64,000 nt of DNA from an uncultured Fibrobacter sp. (GTDB lineage: Bacteria; Fibrobacterota; Fibrobacteria; Fibrobacterales; Fibrobacteraceae): contig CAKUTF010000003.1 in NCBI GenBank assembly GCA_934691725.1, positions 62,001 to 126,000 on the forward strand, given 5' to 3'. The notes under the pieces are model-generated. The model did no database searches. It was not told the DNA's origin and saw only the letters and a list, made by a program, of their open reading frames with translations. Position 1 is the stretch's first letter. The number at the start of each line of letters is the position of its first letter. This document shows, piece by piece, positions 18,064-25,400 of this stretch. Position numbers and translations under genes: made by a program.

Positions 18064-19122
18064 ATGAAGCTAAAGTTAATCGCACTTTCTTTTGTCTTGG
18101 GAATGGCTACGGTCGCAAGTGCCGCCGCGGATAAGGTCATCGGGTATTTTCCCTATTGGAGCCAATATTCCCAGTTCGCTCCGAAAGACATTCGCTATAA
18201 CATGGTGACGCACATTCACTATGTTTCCTTAAGTCCCGCTTCCGATGGCTCGCTTGCGTTTGCCGATGAGAACGATGCGGAAAATTTCAAGGAACTTTCG
18301 AAGCTTTCCTCTGAAAACAATGTGAAACTGATCGTAACGGTCGGTGGTTTGGAACAGGAAGGAACCCTAGTGGAAATTGCCGCTTCGGAGGATCTTCGGA
18401 ATGCTTTTGTCGGCAATCTGACTTCTTGGCTGGAAGAAAACGGTGCTGCCGGCGTAGAACTCGATTGGCAGAATCTTTCTTCCGAAAACACGGAAGCTTT
18501 TGGGACTCTTGTAAATGCCATCAAGGACGCATTTGCCGGAAAGTATGAACTTTCTATCGCTACGTATCCGCTTTCTTCTGCAGACGCCTACGATGCAACC
18601 GCCTTGAATATTGCTGACTATATCACGGTGTTTGTCCCGGACCAGATGACGGAAGAAAATTCCGACCTCAAGCCGAACCAAAGCGTTGCCGCGTTTGAAG
18701 AAGCGATGAATGCTCTCGTGTCGAAAGGTGTCGAAAAGGGTAAGATTGTCCCGGTTGTTTTCTTCTACGGAAAGAGCTTTACCGGAGCGAAGGCCTTGGG
18801 AGAAGCGCAAACGGGCATCGGCAGCGGAAATGAAGGCATCCTTTCCTACCAGGAACTGATGAAAAAGTTCGATACGCCGGATTACAAGGTTTCGTTTGAC
18901 GAAACAAGCAAGTCCGAAATCGCTGTAAGCGAAATGGATGCGATTGTCTTCATGGGAATTCCCTCGGTAAAAGCTCTTGCCGATTTGGTAAAATCCGAAG
19001 GCTATGCAGGCGTTGCCGCTTACGATTTGTCACAGGATCATATGGAACCGGTTGTTTCGTTGCTTGTGACGATTGGACTGGAACTTCGTCCTGGTATCGA
19101 TTATAAGGCGAAGAAGAAATAA
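18064..19122 (+). CDS. GH18 chitinase-fold protein with a substituted active site
   Basis: 352 residues from the ATG at 18064 (AGGA 4 nt upstream). It has a signal peptide about 1-20. The fold signature is that of GH18: KVIGYFPYWSQY at the start of the barrel, THIHYVSLS, KLIVTVGG, and VELDWQ where the family has the DxxDxDxE motif. Here the acid/base Glu is Gln136 (codon CAG, 18469-18471), the first Asp is Ala129 and the second Asp is Glu132; only Asp134 remains. Hydrolysis as in normal GH18 is therefore unlikely. Non-catalytic GH18 proteins are known as lectins or inhibitors. As the last gene of the surface operon, just before a strong terminator, it probably serves as a glycan-binding component. 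Residual or altered activity cannot be excluded. Confidence 0.82.
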   Translation: MKLKLIALSFVLGMATVASAAADKVIGYFPYWSQYSQFAPKDIRYNMVTHIHYVSLSPASDGSLAFADENDAENFKELSKLSSENNVKLIVTVGGLEQEGTLVEIAASEDLRNAFVGNLTSWLEENGAAGVELDWQNLSSENTEAFGTLVNAIKDAFAGKYELSIATYPLSSADAYDATALNIADYITVFVPDQMTEENSDLKPNQSVAAFEEAMNALVSKGVEKGKIVPVVFFYGKSFTGAKALGEAQTGIGSGNEGILSYQELMKKFDTPDYKVSFDETSKSEIAVSEMDAIVFMGIPSVKALADLVKSEGYAGVAAYDLSQDHMEPVVSLLVTIGLELRPGIDYKAKKK

Positions 19123-19171
19123 CGATTTATATTGATTGGTTTAAAACTCACTAAAGTTGACGATGTGAACC

Positions 19172-19205
19172 ATGAGTCCGGTATTGTACCGGATTCATTT
19201 TTTTT
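19172..19205 (+). terminator. Strong intrinsic terminator of the surface operon
   Basis: A 12-bp stem (19172-19183 with 19187-19198, one G-T pair) with a TTG loop, followed by eight T residues (19198-19205, the first of which pairs in the stem). It lies 49 bp after the GH18-like stop codon. Confidence 0.92.
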
Positions 19206-19376
19206 GATCCTGCTTGAAGTTCCACATTTTAAAGTTGCTCGGATAGAGAAACTCGAATTTACAATGCCGAAAAAATTTTCCTTCGTAGCGTTGTCTAGAT
19301 AGTTGCCCTGGCGGATATACTGCCCATGGCCACGCCGAGTCGGAGCTTCGCAGAAGCTTGAATATCGTCGGTTCTA

Positions 19377-19518
19377 AGCTCTAAGTTCTCTCAACTAAGT
19401 TCTGGATAGCTCGACAAGCTCGCTAGCCTGTCATTATTGGACGAGATTCCCCGGTCCAGCCGGGGAATGACATTGTAGTGTGCATGGGAATGACAGTGAA
19501 CAGAAACAGTTCGCTTGG
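19377..19518. repeat. Dispersed intergenic mosaic repeat, copy 1
   Basis: The 465-bp gap 19123-19587 holds the terminator above, then non-coding sequence with pieces that recur at 29.98-30.36 kb. Shared pieces are a 9-bp stem hairpin ATTCCCCGG/CCGGGGAAT (19446-19468, 5-nt loop), GGGAATGACAGT, and the block ACAGTTCGCTT near 19506. Also shared are TTCTAAG...CTCTAAGTTCT...CAACT...AGTTCTGG (19371-19405) and TTTACAATGC near 19258. No gene is seen in it. The order of the pieces differs between copies, so this is a mosaic family rather than one simple element. Confidence 0.75.
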
Positions 19519-19519
19519 A

Positions 19520-19551
19520 AACCCCGAAAGTTGGACGCAACTTCCGGGGTT
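19520..19551 (-). terminator. Candidate terminator for the minus-strand GH5/GH8 genes
   Basis: Inverted repeat AACCCCG-A-AAGTT / AACTT-C-CGGGGTT (one mismatch) with a 6-nt loop, 36 bp beyond the GH5 stop codon at 19588. The T-run on the minus strand is only three bases, so termination may be partial; it could also work on the plus strand. Confidence 0.55.
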
Positions 19552-19587
19552 CAAATCAGATTTTGAATTTTATAAAAACTCTATCGG

Positions 19588-21789
19588 TTACTCTTTGTTC
19601 CAATGAAACGAATTCTGGAATTTACCTTGGCGGACTTTTAAGAAGTAGGATCCGGCGGGGATTTGTTCCAAGGAAATCCAGTGGGTGCCGCCGGCCAGGT
19701 TTTGTCGCTGGGCGAGAATGTTTTTTCCGTTTGCGGAATAGACGCCCCATTCCACGAGACCGCTTTGTGGAACTTGCAACAATATGCCGTTGTTTTGCAT
19801 CTGGGCGTTGAAAGGAATCGCCGGAGCCTTGGCTACAATTGGCGCAATGTCATATTCTTCTTTGTTGACAGCCAAAGTGCTGTCGCCGATGACAATCGTG
19901 ATGAATTTTTCGAAGGCTTCGTATCGTTCGGTTTCCGGAGCGGACGCTTTGATAAGGACGATGGCGTTTTCTGTACCTGCTTGGATGGTCGTACCGACTT
20001 TTGAAAGATAGGGAGAGAATTCTGCACCGTTGTATGTATAAGAAATGGGAATGTTTTCATCTGCGTAGGTTGTATCAGGAAGTGTATTGGCTACGGATGC
20101 GGCTCCCAACGCCAAGGTCTGGGATTTAAACTTGGAATGGATTCTTTGCTGTCCTTTGGCAAAGGAGATGGTTATCGTGTCGCTTAATGCGCGATATCCG
20201 GTGACAGCAGGAGCCTCTACCAGCAATTTCCCTTCGCCCAGGGTTGTGGTAAATTCGACAAACGTGATGGTTGAATTTAGCGCACTGTAGCAATACTTTG
20301 AATTGACGCAGGTTCCCTGCTTGACGGTGAAAATTTCGGGATTTAGCGATGTAAAAGAGAGCTTTCCGCCTTGAGTCGTCGTTGTTGAAACGGTCAGCAT
20401 CGATTCAAACTCGTTTGTTCCCGTGTAGTTGACCATCGAATGCCCTTGGGAACAGGTGCCCCCGAATCGGCATCTAAAGTCCGAAAGCCCGGCAACGGTC
20501 TGTTTGGGAGCCTTGCTTACCGTGACGATGGATTTGGAGTTATCGTTTGCCGTGAGAATCGTAAAACCTGCCGAGAGAATGTTGAGCGTTGAACCGTCAA
20601 CGGTTGCGACCGTTTCATCGCTAGACGTGTAGGTGCAGCCCGATTTTAATGCGACGGTTCCTGCTGTTTCCGTGACGGTTGTGTTTTCGATGTGGCAGGA
20701 ACCGCTTGTGTTCCCAGCGATGAGGGAATCTTCCCAGGCGCTTTTGTGAGATGTCAGGTAGTTTTTGACGATTGTGCCCGAGGCTGTATAAGAGGCGTTG
20801 TTCAAGGCTTCCTGGCTGGTTAAAAAGTCGCTCCCGGCGAACATGGCGGATTGTTCGGACTTGTTATCTACGGAACTCGTATATTGGCGGAAGCTCCAGT
20901 TGCAGTTGCTGATTTTGTTCGCTTCCATAAAGGAAATCCATTGCGCCGAATTGCTTTCGTTCGGAGCGCCGTTTCCGTTAGCACTGGTTGTGCCCCATTC
21001 CGAGATGAAAACCGCATTGCCGCTGTTCATGGCGGCTGTCAATCTAGAACCAAATGTGTCCACTGTATGTGTTGCTGCATAAAAATGGAAGACATAGGCG
21101 ACATTGGTCGCATTGATTTCACCGTAAGAACTCAGTTGGGACCAGTTTGGAGTTCCCACGAGAATCAGGTTCTCTGTGTATTGACGGATGCTTGTCGAAA
21201 TGTCGTTGGCATAGGTCTGGATGGTTGACCAGGGCGTATTGACCGGTTCATTGTAGATTTCAAAGATGACATTGGGAACGTTGGCATATTTTTGAGCCAT
21301 CTGGGTAAAGAACGCTTTCGCCAAGGCCTGTTCGTTTTCTGCCCGATGGCTGTGCCAGTCGATGATGATATAGACATCGTTTTCGATTGCCGCTTCCACC
21401 ATCTGGTCGATTTTTGAAATATAGGTTTCCGGAGATGTCTTATAGGAGTAGCCTTCGTTCATTGCATTTTTAGTTCCGCCATCGCTATCGTAATATTCGA
21501 TTCCCATGGCAAAACGGAAAATATCGATGTTCAGGTTTTGGACAGCCCACGAAATGGCATCGGACTTGTAATATTGAAGTCCTGTCGCATCGGACCAGAA
21601 TAGGCTCATACCGCGGAGCATCGCCTGCTTGCCGTTCGAAAGGCTCACCACTTTTCCGGCGCTTGTTCCCAGCGCTCCGTAGTTTTGAACGGGACCGACG
21701 CGAAGCGGCTTGGCGGACAAGGCGTCTGCAGAAACGGACTGGACGTATGCAAGCGCGCCTGCCAAAAGAATCTTGGTTAATTTATTCAT
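19588..21789 (-). CDS. Secreted GH5 cellulase with Ig-like modules and type IX-like C-terminus
   Basis: 733 residues; signal peptide about 1-21. The GH5 domain (about 28-365) has RGMSLFWSD, the strand IDIFRFAMG, DWHSH (144-148), IYNEPVN with acid/base Glu181, FHFYAATH (235-241) and SEWGTT with nucleophile Glu264. This pattern is that of Bacillus/Fibrobacter-type endoglucanases. Residues about 370-440 resemble a Big2-like domain (SSDETVATVDGSTLNIL). Two further beta domains (about 440-640), one with four Cys, follow. The last 75 residues (VEWGVYSANGKNILAQR, AGSYFLKVRQG) resemble a type IX secretion sorting module. The protein is therefore probably released or anchored at the surface through that system. 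It is transcribed from the same strand as the upstream GH8 gene with a 34-bp gap. Confidence 0.9.
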   Translation of the reverse strand: MNKLTKILLAGALAYVQSVSADALSAKPLRVGPVQNYGALGTSAGKVVSLSNGKQAMLRGMSLFWSDATGLQYYKSDAISWAVQNLNIDIFRFAMGIEYYDSDGGTKNAMNEGYSYKTSPETYISKIDQMVEAAIENDVYIIIDWHSHRAENEQALAKAFFTQMAQKYANVPNVIFEIYNEPVNTPWSTIQTYANDISTSIRQYTENLILVGTPNWSQLSSYGEINATNVAYVFHFYAATHTVDTFGSRLTAAMNSGNAVFISEWGTTSANGNGAPNESNSAQWISFMEANKISNCNWSFRQYTSSVDNKSEQSAMFAGSDFLTSQEALNNASYTASGTIVKNYLTSHKSAWEDSLIAGNTSGSCHIENTTVTETAGTVALKSGCTYTSSDETVATVDGSTLNILSAGFTILTANDNSKSIVTVSKAPKQTVAGLSDFRCRFGGTCSQGHSMVNYTGTNEFESMLTVSTTTTQGGKLSFTSLNPEIFTVKQGTCVNSKYCYSALNSTITFVEFTTTLGEGKLLVEAPAVTGYRALSDTITISFAKGQQRIHSKFKSQTLALGAASVANTLPDTTYADENIPISYTYNGAEFSPYLSKVGTTIQAGTENAIVLIKASAPETERYEAFEKFITIVIGDSTLAVNKEEYDIAPIVAKAPAIPFNAQMQNNGILLQVPQSGLVEWGVYSANGKNILAQRQNLAGGTHWISLEQIPAGSYFLKVRQGKFQNSFHWNKE

Positions 21790-21823
21790 AAAACTCCTAG
21801 GTTGACCCTATCCCGAAGAACGA

Positions 21824-24055
21824 TTATCTGTGGATTTTCAAGAACTGGGAACGGCCATTTGAGGTGAGGCGCAAGATATACTGGCCTTTTGCCGGAACAA
21901 GTTCTGCAATCGAAATCTGCCCAACGCCTTGTACGGATTTTGCCGAAATCAAAGTTCCGTTCAAATCGAAAACGCTGAGTTTCGCCTTGTTTGACGCTTG
22001 GTAGAAAACGACATCGTTTTCTTGGCTCAAAAGCGCGTTTTGTGCGAGGATTTTGGGTGCGTGAATCGGGTTTGTCCCGTTCAATGCCGCTACGACATTG
22101 CCGTTTGCATCGAACAGGTTGATTTCCTTGAGAGCAAATGAGGCAAAGCCGGCTTTCTGCATTTTGACATCGAACTTGACTCCGCGTACCGCTTTGAGAA
22201 CATCGGTTGCGCTGATAACGCCGTTGAGATTTGACCAATCGGCAAACCGGAGCGTGTTAAAATCCTTGTTGGAATCATAAGTGATGTCGATATCGATTGT
22301 CCGCCAATCTTCGGTCGGGTGCAGGTAAACGCCGGGTTCGGCACCCTCCTTGTCCTGGTTTAAAGTTTCCTGGTCGAGCAGGGCGAAGCGTATTACACCT
22401 TGGCTCCTGTAGGTAATGCGGATGCGGTTAAGATCGCTCAGGTCGTAATAGCTTTGCGCGGAATCAAAGGAACAGGCTACTCCGGCAAACGGGTATTTTT
22501 CTCCGCCGCCTTCATAGGGCGGTTCCGAAGCGATGAACGCTTCCATGGCGATGTGGTAAGAGCCGTCTGCCTGCTGGTAGATTGCCGAACTTCCCGAATC
22601 CGGGAACATCTTTGTCGTTCCCAAGGTCGGGGATGTGAATTTGTCCGAATAGGCGCCCCACTCTGTAAAACCCGAAATGGCTGCTCCGGCATTTTTCGGT
22701 TGCAGTGTGCCTTCCGGTTCTTTTGGCGTGAGAACATTGGCGGGGCTCGGCGTAAAGTCCGTGAATCCGGTCATGTCGTAAAGGTTTGGCAGGTTTCCGG
22801 TCAGGGTCAAAAGATAGAGGACGTTTAATGTCGCCGCAAAATAGTTTTCGCCGTTGCTTGCTGTCAGCGATGTCTTTCCGTCGGTATGAATCAGGGTATA
22901 GTACAAATTTTCAAGGTAGGATTTGGGCTTGTCTGCCGAGAGCATGGAAAGTCCTAGCCCGCCTGTATAAGTTGAGGATACGAATAGCCCGGGATCCGAA
23001 GAACCATCGATGTTATAGCCCGGGAGAATCATTCCCGCATAGCCGTAGGTTGTCGAATCTAGCCACCCGATGATCGCATCGTTTGCTTCCTTTGCCTGGG
23101 AATTTCCATACCATGCGTAACCCCAGGCCGTTCTCCACGGCGTCCTGGCCGCGTCATCGTAAAATCCGAGGTAACCGCCGGAAACGGAAGCGCTTGTCTG
23201 GACAGGCTTGTGGGTAGTCCAGTCGCACCAGTCGGGCATAAGTCCGGTTACCGCGTTTTGGCATTCACGCAGATGGGCCATCGTTGTCGAAATCGCTGTT
23301 TTCCAGAAAGAATCGTTTGTCACCTGGTAAAAAAGTTCAAAGGCGGCGACACAGGAATAGCTCGGGTTAAAGGCTTCGTTCCAGTTGCTGCCCGGGCGAA
23401 TGCTGCCGTCGCTTTCCATATCGTTTGCTTTTATCCAGGCGATGAGCTGTTTCGCTTCGTTCAGGTATGTCGCATTGTTCCACTGTTTCGATGCCATGAT
23501 GAGCGCTAGAGCCGCATCAAAGTCGGCATCGCTTGCGCTTCCGCCAGAGATGTCGTTTGTATAATTGTCGATTTCCCAATCCATGCCTTGGCCGCTCCAG
23601 CTAGAGCAGCCGTTGCCGTTGAGGCCTTGCCCGTAGCATTTCCAGTATTTCCAGAGCTTGTCGAATTCCGCCTGGTAGTCGGTGGCAGCGTTGGACATAT
23701 AGACCATCAGGAGCATCCCGTAGGCGATGCCTTCCGAGACGGTCAATTCCGAATGGGCGTTCGGGCTGATGATGCGGGCCGTGCCGCTTGGCATTTTTTC
23801 GTTGGCGTTTTCGGATGCGCCTGCGTATTTTTCGTAAAAAGTTCCCGCTTCGGTGTACCAGGCTTGCTTCCAGGTGGTGAAATGAGCCAGGATTTTATCG
23901 GTGTTCGCCGACTGGAAGGTGTTCCCGTAAGGATAAGCCTTGTTTTGCGGGAAAGGAAACTGCGGAGTTCCCGCATTGGTGAACGAAAAGGCGGTAAAAC
24001 CTAGAAACAAAAGGGCTTTGGATAGATTTTTCATAATAGCGGAAAATAAATTCAT
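21824..24055 (-). CDS. Secreted GH8 enzyme with CBM-like domain and type IX-like C-terminus
   Basis: 743 residues as given; the second Met (residue 8, start at 24034) gives an equally good signal peptide, and neither ATG has a strong SD. The GH8 domain (about 30-425) carries the acid in VSEGIAYGM (Glu108) and the conserved SASDADFDAALAL (Asp176/Asp178). Residues about 470-655 form a beta-rich CBM11-like module: KYPFAGVACSF, ISGFTEWG, WRTIDIDITY and a closing FALKEINLFDA. The last about 70 residues (KLSVFDLNGTLISAKSV, GQYILRLTSNGRSQFL) resemble a type IX sorting signal. GH8 members are mostly endoglucanases, with some xylanases and chitosanases; the substrate is not fixed here. It stands 34 bp upstream of the GH5 gene, probably one transcript. 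Confidence 0.88.
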   Translation of the reverse strand: MNLFSAIMKNLSKALLFLGFTAFSFTNAGTPQFPFPQNKAYPYGNTFQSANTDKILAHFTTWKQAWYTEAGTFYEKYAGASENANEKMPSGTARIISPNAHSELTVSEGIAYGMLLMVYMSNAATDYQAEFDKLWKYWKCYGQGLNGNGCSSWSGQGMDWEIDNYTNDISGGSASDADFDAALALIMASKQWNNATYLNEAKQLIAWIKANDMESDGSIRPGSNWNEAFNPSYSCVAAFELFYQVTNDSFWKTAISTTMAHLRECQNAVTGLMPDWCDWTTHKPVQTSASVSGGYLGFYDDAARTPWRTAWGYAWYGNSQAKEANDAIIGWLDSTTYGYAGMILPGYNIDGSSDPGLFVSSTYTGGLGLSMLSADKPKSYLENLYYTLIHTDGKTSLTASNGENYFAATLNVLYLLTLTGNLPNLYDMTGFTDFTPSPANVLTPKEPEGTLQPKNAGAAISGFTEWGAYSDKFTSPTLGTTKMFPDSGSSAIYQQADGSYHIAMEAFIASEPPYEGGGEKYPFAGVACSFDSAQSYYDLSDLNRIRITYRSQGVIRFALLDQETLNQDKEGAEPGVYLHPTEDWRTIDIDITYDSNKDFNTLRFADWSNLNGVISATDVLKAVRGVKFDVKMQKAGFASFALKEINLFDANGNVVAALNGTNPIHAPKILAQNALLSQENDVVFYQASNKAKLSVFDLNGTLISAKSVQGVGQISIAELVPAKGQYILRLTSNGRSQFLKIHR

Positions 24056-24308
24056 GTTCCCAAAATGGAGCGATTTTTATTGTATAAAAAAATTAAGGCT
24101 CTTTGGTTTGCGTTTGTTTTCGAGCAGTCTTCATCAGGAAAACCGTGTAAAAAAAAAGAAACGATATTGCGAATTTTCGCAAAAATAGGCGTCTTTGTAA
24201 AAAAAAACACACGGGATAAAAAAAAAGCCCTTTTTTTCGGGAAAAAAGATATATTAGTTCGCAAAAGACCCTTTTCGGGGTTGTCACATTAACAAGAGAG
24301 AGAAGAAT
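24056..24308. promoter_or_regulatory. Divergent promoter region between GH8 and CBM-like genes
   Basis: 253 bp, very A+T-rich with many A7-A9 tracts in near-helical phase (about 24148-24245), a pattern that often means intrinsic DNA bending. TATATT at 24250-24255 is a possible -10 for the plus-strand gene, without a good -35. The plus-strand leader after it is about 50 nt and ends in a purine-rich AGAGAGAAG before the ATG. No coding content is seen. Confidence 0.45.
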
Positions 24309-25241
24309 ATGAACAAGAAAATCTTGATGGCTTCGGCGATTCTCGCCGCTGTCGGCATGTCTTTCGGCATGGAAACCTGGGACGGCGCTTCGGGAGAAGA
24401 CCAGGTGCAGACCGGGTTTGATGACGGTACCGGTACCTTTGGGTATTGGTATTCCTACGACGACAACAAGGAAACTGCGGATAACGGTCCGGGAACTTCG
24501 AAAATCACGTGGCCGGCTGAACCGGGTAACGGCTATGAAGGCGGTGAAAACTCGCTCCAGCCGATTCTTGAAGCGTGTGGCGATGGCTTGTGCGGAACAG
24601 CTACAATGGGTGGCCCGTACAAGTATCCGTTCGTCGGAATCGGTTTTAACTTGAGCGGTGGCGACCAGAAGGGAAACGACATCTCCAATTGGGGTGGTAT
24701 CTGCATTTCCTACAAGTCCGATGGCATTGCTCCGGCATTGGAAATCGCTCCGGAAAACGAAGGTACCGTGACCGGTTACAACAACTACAAGGCTAGCCTG
24801 AAGATCCAGGCGACTGCCGCTGTTGTCGATCTTCCGTGGTCCCAGTTCAAGCAGGAAAAGGGCTGGGGAACGACGGTTGATCAGGCTACGATTCTCGCTT
24901 CCGCCGCGGCCATCAAGTTCAAGATTGCCGGTGCCGATGGCAAGAGCACCAATTTCAACATCCAGAAAATCGGTGAACTTGGCAAGTGCGGAACAGCCGC
25001 AATCAAGTCTGCTGGTGCCGTTTCTTCGATGAAGGCTTCCCTCGCCGGTCGTACGCTTGCCCTGTCGGGTGTCAAGGCTGGTGCAACGGTTGAAGTAATC
25101 AACCTCCAGGGCCAGGTTGTCTTGAAGAGCGTTCTCAACGCTTCTTCGGCTTCCCTGAACCTCGCCTCCTTTGACGCGGGCGTCTATATGGTCCGTGTTG
25201 CCGGTGCGGCGAACTTCAGCCAGAAGATCGTTCTCAAGTAA
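24309..25241 (+). CDS. Secreted CBM-like protein with type IX-like C-terminus
   Basis: 310 residues; signal peptide about 1-20. Residues about 25-220 form a beta-rich module. GTFGYWYSYDD, YKYPFVGIGFNL, ICISYKSDG and VVDLPWSQF line up with the module in the neighbouring GH8 enzyme (GFTEWG, KYPFAGVACSF, IRITYRSQG, TIDIDI). The last 75 residues (MKASLAGRTLALSGVKAG, VINLQGQVVLKS, DAGVYMVRV) are a type IX-like sorting domain. There is no catalytic domain, so a free carbohydrate-binding protein is likely. Codon use looks strongly biased to C-ending and GGT/GGC codons, as in highly expressed genes. It has its own terminator at 25266. Confidence 0.75.
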   Translation: MNKKILMASAILAAVGMSFGMETWDGASGEDQVQTGFDDGTGTFGYWYSYDDNKETADNGPGTSKITWPAEPGNGYEGGENSLQPILEACGDGLCGTATMGGPYKYPFVGIGFNLSGGDQKGNDISNWGGICISYKSDGIAPALEIAPENEGTVTGYNNYKASLKIQATAAVVDLPWSQFKQEKGWGTTVDQATILASAAAIKFKIAGADGKSTNFNIQKIGELGKCGTAAIKSAGAVSSMKASLAGRTLALSGVKAGATVEVINLQGQVVLKSVLNASSASLNLASFDAGVYMVRVAGAANFSQKIVLK

Positions 25242-25265
25242 TCTGAACGTTATTTGGCGAATTTG

Positions 25266-25299
25266 GAATGGAATCTGTGATGCAGATTCCATTCTTTTT
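25266..25299 (+). terminator. Intrinsic terminator of the CBM-like gene
   Basis: A perfect 12-bp stem (25266-25277 with 25283-25294), 5-nt loop, then five T residues, 24 bp after the stop codon. Confidence 0.92.
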
Positions 25300-25400
25300 G
25301 CATAAGCTCAAATTTCGCTTGCAATCGCATGAATTTGTTTTTTTCTTGTATATATTCATAGAGGCTTTCCGTTGCAGGGCAGCCATTTTTTGGAGTTTTT

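Noticed and set aside
19446..19468. GC hairpin read as an intrinsic terminator
   Set aside because: The perfect 9-bp stem is not followed by a T-run in either direction and recurs as part of a repeat; a clear terminator already closes the operon upstream.
24093..25292. A 399-codon minus-strand frame opposite the CBM-like gene
   Set aside because: Antisense to a gene with signal peptide, sorting tail and its own terminator; it also runs through the poly-A promoter region.
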